Below, in pieces: positions 16,109 through 24,949 of a stretch of DNA of 44,127 nt. The stretch comes from Brevibacterium linens ATCC 9172. GTDB lineage: Bacteria; Actinomycetota; Actinomycetes; Actinomycetales; Brevibacteriaceae. The stretch is from NCBI RefSeq assembly GCF_900169165.1, contig NZ_FXYY01000026.1:1-44127 (forward strand), read 5' to 3'. The position numbers and the translations under genes are program-made. The notes under the pieces are model-generated. The model worked only from the letters and a program-made list of their open reading frames with translations. It searched no databases and was not told the DNA's origin. How positions within the stretch are numbered: position 1 is the stretch's first letter; the number at the start of each line of letters is the position of its first letter.

Positions 16109-17068
16109 TCAGTGAGGCTTGTCGGCCGAGGTGAAGGCGAGGAAGACATCATCGAGGCTGGGACTGTGCAGGGACACTGAGGCCCGGGACGATCGACCGA
16201 CCCACGGCTCGATCGCCGAGGCGAGGCCGTCGACGGTGCCGTCTGTGGGAATCTCATCCAGCTGGGTCCCGTCGCTTCCGCGGATGGACACGGTGTCTTC
16301 GCCGATGCGTGCCTTGAGCTCTGCCGGTGTGCCCAGGCCCGCCATGCGTCCGCTGTCGAGTAACCCGATCCGATCGGCCAGGGCATCGGCTTCGTCGAGG
16401 TACTGCGTGGTGAGGAACACCGTCGCGCCGCCTCGGGAGAGCTCGCCGACCTCGTTCCACAGCTCCTGCCGGGAGCGGGTGTCCAGACCGGTGGTGGGTT
16501 CATCGAGAATGAGCACCTCGACTGGGACGACCAGACTGAGCGCCAGGTCGAGGCGGTGACGCATGCCGCCGGAGAGCGCGGCGACCCGAGCGGACATGAA
16601 GGCTGTGAGACTGAGCTTCTCGGCCAGCTCCCGGCTTCTTGCCTTCGCGGCGCGACGGCTCAGTCCGGAGAGGCGGCCGAGGAGGACGAGGTTCTCCTCG
16701 GCCGTGAGGTGGGCGTCGACGGCCGCAGACTGACCGGTGACTGCGAAGCGACGTTTCGCCTCGGCGGGTGATTCGCACACATCGACATCCATGACCCGAA
16801 CCGATCCGGTGTCCGGGCGGACGAGGGTGGTGAGGATATTGATGCAGGTGGTCTTTCCTGTGCCGTTGGAGCCGAGGAGGGCGAAGACTTCGCCCCTGCG
16901 GACATGGAAGTCGAGCCCGTCGAGGACGGACTTCGCACCGAAGCGCTTGCCCACGCCAGTGAACGAGATGGCGGCAGTTCGGGTGTCATCCGTGGCCGTG
17001 CCCTCCGCCGGGAGCGGCAATGGAGCGGTTGGATGAGAAGCGGTGCTGATGGAGCCGTCGGCGGTCAT
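16109..17068 (-). CDS. ABC transporter ATP-binding protein (DrrA type)
   Basis: This is a 319-residue ATPase. Walker A is GSNGTGKTT, the signature is LSGGMRHRLDLA and Walker B is VLILDEPTTGLD, with TTQYLDEADALADR carrying the switch region typical of DrrA proteins. A roughly 35-residue disordered N-terminus precedes the domain, and the C-terminal extension (HSPSLDDVFLAFT) is the DrrA regulatory tail. It is first in the two-gene exporter operon. Its promoter region faces the divergent TetR regulator across 109 bases containing an operator-like inverted repeat. Confidence 0.92.
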   Translation of the reverse strand: MTADGSISTASHPTAPLPLPAEGTATDDTRTAAISFTGVGKRFGAKSVLDGLDFHVRRGEVFALLGSNGTGKTTCINILTTLVRPDTGSVRVMDVDVCESPAEAKRRFAVTGQSAAVDAHLTAEENLVLLGRLSGLSRRAAKARSRELAEKLSLTAFMSARVAALSGGMRHRLDLALSLVVPVEVLILDEPTTGLDTRSRQELWNEVGELSRGGATVFLTTQYLDEADALADRIGLLDSGRMAGLGTPAELKARIGEDTVSIRGSDGTQLDEIPTDGTVDGLASAIEPWVGRSSRASVSLHSPSLDDVFLAFTSADKPH

Positions 17069-17104
17069 GATGGGGTCCTCTCACAGGTCGGAATCACCGA
17101 GCAG

Positions 17105-17125
17105 GTTTCTGTATACGACAGAAAC
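17105..17125. promoter_or_regulatory. Operator-like inverted repeat between ABC exporter and TetR gene
   Basis: GTTTCTGT (17105-17112) and ACAGAAAC (17118-17125) form a perfect 8-bp inverted repeat with a 5-base centre. Overlapping it, CTGTATACGACA (17109-17120) recurs as CTGTATATGACA (17125-17136), 11 of 12 identical with a 16-base period. Both fit TetR-family binding. The gap is AT-rich compared with its surroundings and must hold both divergent promoters. Confidence 0.65.
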
Positions 17126-17177
17126 TGTATATGACACTAACACGCAATATATGGCATACACAATATAAGATGGTGAC

Positions 17178-18179
17178 ATGAGTTCTGACGACACGATCGA
17201 GCAGCTCCCCAGCGGAATCGCGCTGGCGTGGGGAGTTGCGGCGACACCGCAGCGAGGACCGAAGCGGGAGATGAGCGTCGAGAAGATCGTCGACGCCGCC
17301 ATCGAGATCGCTGACAGCGACGGCATCCAGGCGGTGTCGATGTCCGCGGTCGCAAAGCGCCTCGGGTACACGCCGATGTCGCTCTATCGATACGTGAGCT
17401 CGAAGGACGATCTGCTCCTGCTCATGCAGGAGGAGGCGACCGGTCTGCCGCCGGAGGCGGACGGGGAAGTTCTCAGTTGGAGGGCTCGCCTCAGCGAGCT
17501 CTACCAGGCGCAGTCACTGATCTATGTCCGACAGCCCTGGCTGCTGTCGATCCCGATCACCGGCAGCCCGATCACCCCGAACAGCTCGGCCTGGCTGGAG
17601 GCCGGCCTCGAGGCGCTCTCGGATACCGGTCTGTCGGAAGAGGAGCGGATCGCCGTTTCCCTGCTCGTCACCGGTGTCGCCCGCTGGAAGGGAATGATCG
17701 CCGCAGGCTATGAGGAGAAGAGTCGAACGACCGGCTTGGATGCCGCCGAGGTGGCGTCCCGGGAGCGGCGGCTCTTCGACGCGGTCATCACCGAGGATGG
17801 ATATCCGTTCCTCAGAAGGGCGATCGATGCGGGGGTCTTCACCTCGGAGTCCGATCCCTTCGACTTCGGACTCGAACGCGGCTTCGACGGAGTGGAGGCC
17901 TTCATCGACGGGGTCGAGCGCAGGCGGAGCGGCGCCGAATCCGGGACGGCGGACGGCTCGGGCGCGACAGCCCCGGCCGACTCCTCCGGCGACGCTGCCG
18001 GGGAATCGGCTGATGGGAAGGCCACGATCACTGATGATGCCCCCGATGTCATCGCCGATAAGAAGCTGCGGGAGGCCCAGAAGGCCGTCAGGCAGGCGCA
18101 GAAGGTGCTGGCCGAAGCGCGCAAGCGGGAACGTCAGGTGCGACGTGAAGCCAAGGAGCGGGCGGCGAAGCGGCGCTGA
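17178..18179 (+). CDS. TetR/AcrR-family transcriptional regulator with charged tail
   Basis: This is a 333-residue protein. The DNA-binding domain lies at about 34-82 (VEKIVDAAIEIADSDGIQAV, SMSAVAKRLGYTPMSLYRYV, SSKDDLLLLM), followed by a TetR_C-type ligand domain to about 250. The remainder is unusual: a Ala/Gly/Ser/Asp-rich linker, then a strongly charged predicted coiled coil (KLREAQKAVRQAQKVLAEAR and KRERQVRREAKERAAKRR) to the end. Divergent from the DrrAB-like exporter, it is most likely its repressor. A leading segment of about 30 residues before the HTH is also longer than usual. Start ATG 17178. Confidence 0.9.
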   Translation: MSSDDTIEQLPSGIALAWGVAATPQRGPKREMSVEKIVDAAIEIADSDGIQAVSMSAVAKRLGYTPMSLYRYVSSKDDLLLLMQEEATGLPPEADGEVLSWRARLSELYQAQSLIYVRQPWLLSIPITGSPITPNSSAWLEAGLEALSDTGLSEEERIAVSLLVTGVARWKGMIAAGYEEKSRTTGLDAAEVASRERRLFDAVITEDGYPFLRRAIDAGVFTSESDPFDFGLERGFDGVEAFIDGVERRRSGAESGTADGSGATAPADSSGDAAGESADGKATITDDAPDVIADKKLREAQKAVRQAQKVLAEARKRERQVRREAKERAAKRR

Positions 18180-18207
18180 CTGCGAATACGCCGAGTGAGA
18201 AAGTGAC

Positions 18208-18240
18208 AAGCGGCGCCGGACACGATGTCCGGCGCCGCTT
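18208..18240. terminator. Hairpin terminator after TetR gene
   Basis: AAGCGGCGCCGGACA (18208-18222) pairs with TGTCCGGCGCCGCTT (18226-18240) around CGA, a 15-bp perfect stem followed by CATTGTCTC. It lies between the TetR stop at 18179 and the convergent holin-like gene at 18286, so it may serve both. Confidence 0.75.
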
Positions 18241-18285
18241 CATTGTCTCGCTGTCGAGGACCGAGCGGGTCCTATCAGTAGTGGT

Positions 18286-18693
18286 TCAGTAACGGGGTCC
18301 CGAGGGGTTCTTCACCGCACGCTTGACCGAGGCCACGAGCGATTTGGCCGAGCCGATCGCGGTGCCGGGCACCGGGTTGCCCTTCTTGAACAGCGGGAGG
18401 GCGACAAGCACGAGGATGATCGCGATGACGGCGAGGATACCGAAGACGATGAGGAAGCTGCCCCACCACGGCCAGCCCAATCCCTCATGGAATGCGGCCG
18501 CACCGGCGAAGATCACCATGAACGAGGACAGGAAGAGCAGGAAGAGAGCGACAACGGCCAGTCCGGCTCCGATGCCCAGGTTCTTCGCGCCGGCAGTGGC
18601 TTCGGCCTTGGCGAGGGCAATCTCTTCTTCGGCGATCGCTTTGGAATCGTCGCTGATGCCTTTGATCAGTTCGCTGATGGACCGTTCGGCCAT
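18286..18693 (-). CDS. Holin-X/DUF1469-type small membrane protein
   Basis: This is a 135-residue protein. An amphipathic helix (SISELIKGISDDSKAIAEEE, IALAKAEATAGAKNLG) precedes two transmembrane segments (AGLAVVALFLLFLSSFMVIF and SFLIVFGILAVIAIILVLV) and a basic tail. This is the layout of the phage_holin_3_6/DUF1469 family, common on actinobacterial chromosomes and not evidence for a prophage. The location beside acetyl-CoA synthetase matches Rv3669/Rv3667 in M. tuberculosis. Function unknown. GGAGCT sits 6 bases before the ATG. Confidence 0.85.
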   Translation of the reverse strand: MAERSISELIKGISDDSKAIAEEEIALAKAEATAGAKNLGIGAGLAVVALFLLFLSSFMVIFAGAAAFHEGLGWPWWGSFLIVFGILAVIAIILVLVALPLFKKGNPVPGTAIGSAKSLVASVKRAVKNPSGPRY

Positions 18694-18870
18694 GAGAGCT
18701 CCTAAATCGAGAACGAGGACAATCTAACTTAAGAGTAGTCTGATCGTGCCCTGCGGCCAAAGGCGAATCGGCGGGGAACCGGGAAAACCCGTCGGATCCC
18801 GACGACGGCCGCTATGCGGCAGGGTCGTCTGTCACCGACGGGTCATCCGACCTCGGCCTCAGAGCGAGGT

Positions 18871-20808
18871 TCAGGCTTCTGCGACGGACTTTTCGATCTG
18901 GTCCATCACCGAGGCATCGGCGAGGGTCGACGTATTGCCGACCTCGCGGTTCTCGGCAACGTCCTTGAGCAGGCGACGCATGATCTTGCCGGAGCGTGTC
19001 TTGGGCAGGTCCGTGACGATGTGGACCTTCTTCGGCTTCGCGATGGGGCCGATGTCCTTGCCCACGTGCTGACGCAGCTCCTCAGATGTCTCGGAGGAGT
19101 CCTCGACTCCATTGGAGACGATGACGAACGCGACGACGGCCTGCCCGGACGTATCGTCGGCAGCGCCGACCACAGCCGCCTCGGCGACCTTGGGATGCGC
19201 GACGAGCGAGGACTCGATCTCTGCGGTGGACAGGCGGTGACCGGACACATTCATCACATCGTCGACGCGGCCGAGGAACCAGATGTCCCCGTCCTCATCG
19301 CGGCGGGCCCCGTCACCGGCGAAGTACGTGTCTTCGAACCGCGACCAGTAGGTCTCCTTGAAGCGCTCCGGGTCTTTCCAGATCCCGCGCAGCATCGACG
19401 GCCAAGGCCGACGGATGACGAGCAGCCCGCCTTCGGGGCCGGCCGGGTTCTCCCCCGAATCATCGACGACGTCGACGGAGATGCCGGGAATCGGACGCTG
19501 GGAGGAACCGGGCTTGGTCGACAGTACGCCGGGCAGGGGAGCGATCATATGGGCCCCGGTTTCCGTCTGCCACCAGGTGTCGACGATCGGGCAGCGCTCA
19601 CCGCCGATGACGCGGTGGTACCAGCGCCAGGCCTCGGGGTTGATCGGTTCGCCGACGCTGCCGAGCAGGCGCAGACTGGACAGATCGTACTTCGCCGGGA
19701 TCTCCTCGCCCCACTTCATGCACGTGCGGATCGCCGTCGGGGCGGCATAGAGGATCGTGGCCTTGTACTTCTCGATGATCTCCCACCAGCGACCCTGATG
19801 CGGAGTGTCCGGGGTGCCTTCGTAGATGATCTGAGTGGTGCCGGCGGCCAGTGGGCCGTAGGCGACATAGGAGTGACCGGTGACCCAGCCGACGTCGGCG
19901 GTGCACCAGAAGACATCCGTCTCGGGCTTGATGTCGAAGACGGCCTTCATCGAGTACAGCACCTGAGTGAGGTAGCCGCCGGTGGTGTGGAGGATGCCCT
20001 TGGGCTTTCCTGTCGTCCCGGAGGTGTAGAGGATGAACAGGGGGTGCTCCGAGTCGAAGAACTCGCAAACGTGTTCGCCGCTGGCCCGGCCGACGGAATC
20101 CTCCCACCACTGGTCGCGGCCTTCGACCCAGTCGACGTCCTGACCGGTGCGCTTGACGACGAGAACGTGCTCGACCGGAGTGTCACCCCGAGAGATCGCT
20201 TCGTCGACGGCCGGCTTGAGGCTCGTGGGCTTGGCGCGACGGTAGCTGCCGTCGGCGGTGATGACGACGCGGGCTTCGGCGTCGATGATGCGCGAGTGCA
20301 GTGCATCGGCGGAGAATCCGCCGAAGACGACCGAATGTGCAGCACCGAGGCGAGCACAGGCGAGCATCGAGATCACGGCTTCGGGAATCATCGGCAGGTA
20401 GATGGCGACCCGGTCGCCGCTCTTGACGCCGAGGTCGGTCAGCGTGTTCGCCGCCTTCGACACTTCGGCGAGAAGTTCGGCATAGGTGAAAGCACGGGAA
20501 TCGCCCGGTTCGCCTTCGAAGTTGATGGCCACCCGGTCGCCGTTGCCGGCGAGGACGTGGCGGTCGAGGCAGTTGTAGGCGACATTGAGCTTTCCGCCGA
20601 CGAACCATTTCGCGAACGGCGGATTCGTCCAATCGAGGACCTCGTCGAAGTCCTCGTGCCAGTCGACGAGCTCACGGGACTGTTCGGCCCAGAAGCCCAA
20701 GTAGTCTGCCTCGGCGCGTTCGTATTCGTCGGCCTTGACGTTGGCGTCTGCGGCGAACTGCTCAGGCGGGGCAAACGTCTCTGTCTGCTCGGCAGCGGTT
20801 TCGGTCAT
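18871..20808 (-). CDS. acsA: Acetyl-coenzyme A synthetase
   Basis: This 645-residue AMP-forming ligase makes acetyl-CoA from acetate, ATP and CoA through acetyl-AMP. The AMP-binding P-loop-like motif [20 protein letters not shown] is at about 258-277, with [20 protein letters not shown] and [10 protein letters not shown] after it. The C-terminal [10 protein letters not shown] motif carries the lysine (about 609) that is acetylated by Pat-type enzymes in relatives. ATG 20808 is preceded by GGAGGG 6 bases upstream; the frame extends further upstream, but without family similarity. The 336-base gap to the divergent gene contains a possible Crp site. Confidence 0.95.
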   Translation of the reverse strand: MTETAAEQTETFAPPEQFAADANVKADEYERAEADYLGFWAEQSRELVDWHEDFDEVLDWTNPPFAKWFVGGKLNVAYNCLDRHVLAGNGDRVAINFEGEPGDSRAFTYAELLAEVSKAANTLTDLGVKSGDRVAIYLPMIPEAVISMLACARLGAAHSVVFGGFSADALHSRIIDAEARVVITADGSYRRAKPTSLKPAVDEAISRGDTPVEHVLVVKRTGQDVDWVEGRDQWWEDSVGRASGEHVCEFFDSEHPLFILYTSGTTGKPKGILHTTGGYLTQVLYSMKAVFDIKPETDVFWCTADVGWVTGHSYVAYGPLAAGTTQIIYEGTPDTPHQGRWWEIIEKYKATILYAAPTAIRTCMKWGEEIPAKYDLSSLRLLGSVGEPINPEAWRWYHRVIGGERCPIVDTWWQTETGAHMIAPLPGVLSTKPGSSQRPIPGISVDVVDDSGENPAGPEGGLLVIRRPWPSMLRGIWKDPERFKETYWSRFEDTYFAGDGARRDEDGDIWFLGRVDDVMNVSGHRLSTAEIESSLVAHPKVAEAAVVGAADDTSGQAVVAFVIVSNGVEDSSETSEELRQHVGKDIGPIAKPKKVHIVTDLPKTRSGKIMRRLLKDVAENREVGNTSTLADASVMDQIEKSVAEA

Positions 20809-20933
20809 GCTTTCCCTCCGACTTCCTTGGTGGATCGAAAATTCTAGTTGCACTGTATACCGGTGGTCGGGGGCAGTGGAGGGCAGTTTCATGCGATGAA
20901 CGGGGAAATCGGGGGTAGCCGCCGCGCCATTGT

Positions 20934-20949
20934 CGTGGTATGGGTCACA
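20934..20949. promoter_or_regulatory. Possible Crp/GlxR binding site upstream of acsA
   Basis: CGTGGTATGGGTCACA matches TGTGA-N6-TCACA at 8 of 10 defined bases, with the right half perfect. It lies 126-141 bases before the acsA start, in the 336-base gap 20809-21144 that separates acsA from the divergent gene at 21145. No other feature is evident in that gap. Acetate genes are known Crp/GlxR targets in actinobacteria; binding here is a guess. Confidence 0.3.
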
Positions 20950-21144
20950 TGGCTTCGACGGTGATGAGGTCACCGAAGAGCCTCCTCGGTGAGGGAATAC
21001 GCGGTTCCCGACGTGCTTGAGAAAGCGCGTATGAGTGCACAGGCGGCCTGTGTTCTGCAAGGATGGGGTCAGAGTCCGTTGGGATCCGACCCGCGCGGAC
21101 ACGGAAACACTGTTACCTTTCCCCGAGATCGACTGGAGTCAGCG

Positions 21145-23697
21145 ATGAGTTCGCCGCAGCATCCAACCGGGTCCGGGCCACAGCCGTGGCAGGATCAGCC
21201 CCCGCAGTACCCGGGCCAGAACGCGCAGCAGCCCGGCGGTCAGCCGCCGGCCTACGGTTCGGGACCGGGACAGTTCGGCTCGGCGCCCGGGCCGGCCTAC
21301 GGTTCCGCACCGGGACCCTACGGATCGGCACCCGGACAGCCCGCCGCGCAAGGACCCTATGGATCGGCTCCGGCCCAGTACGGGTCGGGACCCGGACCAT
21401 ACGGATCTGCTCCCGGGCAGTACGGCTCGGCACCGGGACCGTACGGGTCAGCGCCGGGCCAGGGTCAGTTCGGCCAAGCGCCTGCCCCCAAGCGGAAGAC
21501 CGGCCCGGGAATCCTCGGCCCGCTGACTCTGCGCGATCTCTTCCTCCTCTTCGCCGGTCTGCTCGCCTTCATCGCCCTGTTCGTGCCCTACCGCAGCTAC
21601 AGCTACGGCTTCGGACATGAGACGACGACGCTGTGGCATTGGAACGTCGCGGATATGGGCGCGCTCGTATTCGGGGTGCTCGCGATCCTGCTCATCGTGG
21701 CGGCCGTGCTCGTCAACAAGCTCGGCAGCAGCCGACTGCGGGTCGGGTCGCTCAGCCTCGACCAATTCATCTCCGTGCTCTCGGCGATCGCCTTCACCTA
21801 TGTGTTCATCGACCTGCTCACCTCGGCGGTCTATTGGCATGTGGGCTCGTACCTGGCGTTCTTCGCCGGGCTCATCGCATTCTTCGCCGGAGTGTTCACG
21901 ATGCTGCCGTTCTTCGCCAAGGAATTCGCCGGCCGCGAGGACATCGAGACCCATCCGAAGGCTCGCCCCGTCACCAAGCACACCCAGCATCCGGCACCGG
22001 TGGCCAATGTGCCCGGTGCGACCGGACCGGGTGCCGGCGCACCCGGATTCGCACCGTATGGTGCCGCTCCGGCCGGCGCTGGTCAGCCAGGATTCGGACA
22101 GCCGGGTACCGGCGATTACGGTCAGCCCGGCGGACCGGGACAGTCCGGCCAGCCGACTCAGTTCGGTGCGCCAGGACAGTCGGGTCAGTTCGGCGGAACA
22201 GGACAGTCGGACCAATTCGGCGGTCCGGGTCAGCCTGCGCAGCAGGGTCAGCCCGGCGACGACCGGTTCGGTCAGTCGGGTCAGTTCGGCGGTCCGGAAC
22301 AGCAGAGCCAGTTCGCCCCTGCCGACCAGCAGAACCAGCCGTCCGCGCAAGTCGGCCATCCGTCCGACGAATTCGGCCAGTCTTCCGACGACCAGAACCA
22401 GCCCAGCCCTTACGCTCCGCCGCAGGAGCAGGACGCCGAGCGTTCTGCCAGCTCCTTCGCCGCGCCTGCCAACACCTCGGGCGCGGGCGCTGCGCCCGGA
22501 TCCTCAGACACGACATCTGACCAGGCCTCGGCCGACGGGCCGGTGCACAGCACCGGTGACGGGCAGACCTATCTGGGCCGTCGCGATTCGGACGCCCCGC
22601 AGCATTCGCAGAGCGAGCCGACTCAGGCGTTCGGTGTCGGAGCCGGCCGGCCGCAGGACGATGCGGCCGACGGTCAGCTCACCGGCGCGAGCAGCCAGGC
22701 TGCTGAAGCCGAGGCCCAGCCCACCGAGGCAGGCGACAAGACACATTCGGGCGCTGCGGCCGCTGCTGCAGGCGCCGGGGTGATCGGCGCCGGTACTGCC
22801 GGTGTCGCTGCCGCACACGCGGATTCCGAACGTCGGCGTGGCCGCCACGCCGCTCCCGAATCGGAGACCGACTCCGTGTCGTCTGCTGAGACCGATGCGG
22901 CGAATGAGGACACGTCCGCGGACAGGTCCATGGCCGCCTCGGCGAAGGAGGACGACACCCCGACGGTCGTGTCGCCGGCCGAGAGCAGCGACCTGGTCTC
23001 CAAGGTCAACGCGAAGTCTTCGGATACGAACTCCGCGGAAGACGCAGATATCGCCGGCGCGGGATCGGCCGCACAGTCCTCGACCGCCTCGCCATCGGAG
23101 TCCTCGGCCTCGACCGACGAAGCCCCGGCGCAGGGTCAGGACGACGATGCGAATGTCCGCTCCACCGAGGCCACGGTTGTCAGCACTCCGGCAGACGGCC
23201 CGGTCGTCGCAGACGGCAAGCCCACGGCCGATGACACGGCGCCTGCGGGCGATGACACAGCGGCGGATGATGACGGTCAGGCGACCGCTGTGATCGAGCC
23301 GGCCACCAGTGCGGAGCGGACGACCGCTCCCGAAAGCGAAGAGCCGACTCAGTACGTTCCTGTCGCCGACTACGCCAACCGTCCGGAGACCGACGGGCGC
23401 GGGGACAGCTCGACCGACGAGACCATGGCGCAGAACGACGGCCGGAACGCCGGTCACGACAACGGTCGGGCACAGAACCAGGACGGTGGACGACGCCCCA
23501 TCGTCCAGGCGTTCTGGTTCGCCGTTCCCGAGCCGCGCGAAGCCGTGGACGAGGCCACCGGAATGCCGGTGTTCACGATCTACCCCGGCGACTGGTACCT
23601 CAGTCTCGAGGACAACGGGTCCTCGTTCACGGTCCGCGACTCCGACGGCAGCACCACCGGTGTCCTGCGCAATATCGAAGGAATCCAGCGCGGCTGA
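21145..23697 (+). CDS. Large low-complexity four-helix membrane protein of unknown function
   Basis: This is an 850-residue protein. I take ATG 21145 (MSSPQHP) with GGAG 8 bases upstream. Residues about 10-115 are Pro/Gly/Gln-rich and dominated by repeats of YGSAPGP/YGSAPGQ. Four transmembrane segments follow at about 128-150, 171-190, 208-231 and 234-257. Then come a Gly/Gln/Pro/Phe-rich stretch (about 290-440, repeats of GQSGQFGGPG type) and some 340 residues of acidic Ala/Ser/Thr/Asp sequence. A compact C-terminal domain of about 65 residues closes it (IVQAFWFAVPEPREAVDE, FTIYPGDWYLSLEDNG, VRDSDGSTTGVL). The middle resembles actinobacterial DUF5336-like membrane proteins; the C-terminal piece looks folded and conserved. 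Function unknown, possibly envelope-associated. Confidence 0.8.
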   Translation: MSSPQHPTGSGPQPWQDQPPQYPGQNAQQPGGQPPAYGSGPGQFGSAPGPAYGSAPGPYGSAPGQPAAQGPYGSAPAQYGSGPGPYGSAPGQYGSAPGPYGSAPGQGQFGQAPAPKRKTGPGILGPLTLRDLFLLFAGLLAFIALFVPYRSYSYGFGHETTTLWHWNVADMGALVFGVLAILLIVAAVLVNKLGSSRLRVGSLSLDQFISVLSAIAFTYVFIDLLTSAVYWHVGSYLAFFAGLIAFFAGVFTMLPFFAKEFAGREDIETHPKARPVTKHTQHPAPVANVPGATGPGAGAPGFAPYGAAPAGAGQPGFGQPGTGDYGQPGGPGQSGQPTQFGAPGQSGQFGGTGQSDQFGGPGQPAQQGQPGDDRFGQSGQFGGPEQQSQFAPADQQNQPSAQVGHPSDEFGQSSDDQNQPSPYAPPQEQDAERSASSFAAPANTSGAGAAPGSSDTTSDQASADGPVHSTGDGQTYLGRRDSDAPQHSQSEPTQAFGVGAGRPQDDAADGQLTGASSQAAEAEAQPTEAGDKTHSGAAAAAAGAGVIGAGTAGVAAAHADSERRRGRHAAPESETDSVSSAETDAANEDTSADRSMAASAKEDDTPTVVSPAESSDLVSKVNAKSSDTNSAEDADIAGAGSAAQSSTASPSESSASTDEAPAQGQDDDANVRSTEATVVSTPADGPVVADGKPTADDTAPAGDDTAADDDGQATAVIEPATSAERTTAPESEEPTQYVPVADYANRPETDGRGDSSTDETMAQNDGRNAGHDNGRAQNQDGGRRPIVQAFWFAVPEPREAVDEATGMPVFTIYPGDWYLSLEDNGSSFTVRDSDGSTTGVLRNIEGIQRG
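21250..21470 (+). repeat. Tandem codon-level repeat encoding YGSAPGP units
   Basis: About ten imperfect in-frame repeats of 15-24 bases, built on TACGGATCGGCACCGGGAC-like units and separated by Gln/Ala insertions, encode the Pro/Gly/Tyr-rich N-terminus of the gene at 21145. They lie in frame and are not CRISPR. Copy number could vary between strains. Confidence 0.7.
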
Positions 23698-23832
23698 TTC
23701 GGTCCGGCTTCCACTCGCACGTCAGCGCTGTGGACACGCCACGGTCGACTCTGTGCCCCTCGGCACCACGTGAGGTGGCCGAGCGGCCGAGCCACCGCAG
23801 CTGACCTGGATGGAAGCTGCAGGCTGCCACGT

Positions 23833-23871
23833 GGGGCGCCTCCTGTGACTCAACCTCACAGGAGGCGCCCC
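23833..23871. terminator. Terminator hairpin after the low-complexity membrane protein
   Basis: GGGGCGCCTCCTGTGA (23833-23848) pairs exactly with TCACAGGAGGCGCCCC (23856-23871) around a 7-base loop, followed by TTCGTCGTC. It separates the gene ending at 23697 from the ssd-tad operon starting at 23942. Confidence 0.8.
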
Positions 23872-23941
23872 TTCGTCGTCCCCTCCACAGGGCAGAGCTC
23901 CGGCCTGGCCGGAGGCCACCGGTCGAGTCCAGGCTCGGTGC

Positions 23942-24949
23942 ATGCAGGTAGCCCTCATCACCGACCTCGGTGCGATCACCGAAGAATGCGCTCGAGTCGC
24001 CGAAAGTATCGGCATCTCCCTGACCGTTCTGCCTCCCGACTCCGGAGGCTGGCAGTCCGCGTCGCTCATCCTCCTCGGCGAAGACGTCCGCGAAGCCCCC
24101 GCCACCGACAGAGCGGACACGATCCTCGTCGTCCTCAACGATGACGAACCCTCCTCGACCTGGGCGAAGGCCGCCCACCTCGGCGTCGACCAGCTCGCCG
24201 TGCTGCCCGCCGCCGCGGAATGGCTGAGCGGACGGATGATCGCCGCAGTCGAACCGCCTGGCGCACCCGGAACCACGGTCGGCGTCGTCGCCGGCTGCGG
24301 CGGGGCGGGTGCCTCCGTGCTCGCATGCGCACTCGCCCGACGAGCCGGAGCCGATCACAGCACCGTCCTCGTCGACGCCGACCCGCTCGGCGGGGGACTC
24401 GACCTCGTCCTCGGCGCCGAAGCGGTGCCCGGACCCCGGTGGACCGACCTCAGCGCCTCCCGCGGACAGCTGCGTCCCTCAGCCCTGGCCGATGCGCTGC
24501 CCCGCCACGACGGACTCGCGCTGCTGTCCTGGGGGCGGGACGACACCGTCGACCTCGACCCCGACGTCTTCGACGACTTCCTCGCCGCAGCCGGTCAGGC
24601 CTTCGACCTCGTCATCGTCGATCTGCCCCGCCACGCCCCACCGCAATGGACGAGACGCTGCCATCATGTCCTTCTCGTCTCCCCGGCCCGGGTCCGGTCG
24701 GCCGTCGCCTCCTCCCAAGTGGCCAAGCGTCTGTCCCAGGCCCACCCCGATGTGCGCCTCGTCGTCCGCGAAACCGGTCCCGGGGGCCTCGACGCCGAGC
24801 TCCTCGCCGACTCCATCGGTCTGAGTTTGGCCGGGAGCATCCGCGATGATCGGGGACTGTCCGCCGCCGTCGACCGCGGCGAGGGCATCCCCGGCGGGGC
24901 GCACCTCGGCCGCCTCGTCGATCGCTTGCTGGGGGAGTGGGTCGAATGA
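23942..24949 (+). CDS. ssd: Ssd/CpaE-like (TadZ-type) P-loop protein of pilus cluster
   Basis: This is a 335-residue protein of the septum-site-determining/CpaE type. The N-terminal receiver-like part (MQVALITDLGAITEECARVA) precedes a MinD/ParA-like ATPase domain with the loop GCGGAGASVLACALA (about 119-133). As in other Ssd proteins, the usual P-loop lysines are not present. Further motifs are STVLVDADPLGGGLDLVLG and FDLVIVDLPRHAP. Such proteins position the Tad secretion apparatus or affect division (Rv3660c). It is the first gene of ssd-tadA-tadB-tadC, with 4-base or near overlaps throughout. Confidence 0.85.
   Translation: MQVALITDLGAITEECARVAESIGISLTVLPPDSGGWQSASLILLGEDVREAPATDRADTILVVLNDDEPSSTWAKAAHLGVDQLAVLPAAAEWLSGRMIAAVEPPGAPGTTVGVVAGCGGAGASVLACALARRAGADHSTVLVDADPLGGGLDLVLGAEAVPGPRWTDLSASRGQLRPSALADALPRHDGLALLSWGRDDTVDLDPDVFDDFLAAAGQAFDLVIVDLPRHAPPQWTRRCHHVLLVSPARVRSAVASSQVAKRLSQAHPDVRLVVRETGPGGLDAELLADSIGLSLAGSIRDDRGLSAAVDRGEGIPGGAHLGRLVDRLLGEWVE

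Noticed and set aside
18286..18693. Holin-like protein as a sign of prophage
   Set aside because: The DUF1469-type protein occurs beside acsA on actinobacterial chromosomes, and no phage structural or lysis genes are near.
18814..20847. A 677-codon open frame on the plus strand opposite acsA
   Set aside because: It is antisense to a full, motif-complete acetyl-CoA synthetase; its amino-acid composition (Asp, Gly, Arg, Val rich without motifs) is the usual high-GC shadow.
21250..21470. Regular short repeats that might be a CRISPR array
   Set aside because: The repeats are in-frame, of unequal length, contain no unique spacers of constant size and encode YGSAPG units; no cas genes are present.
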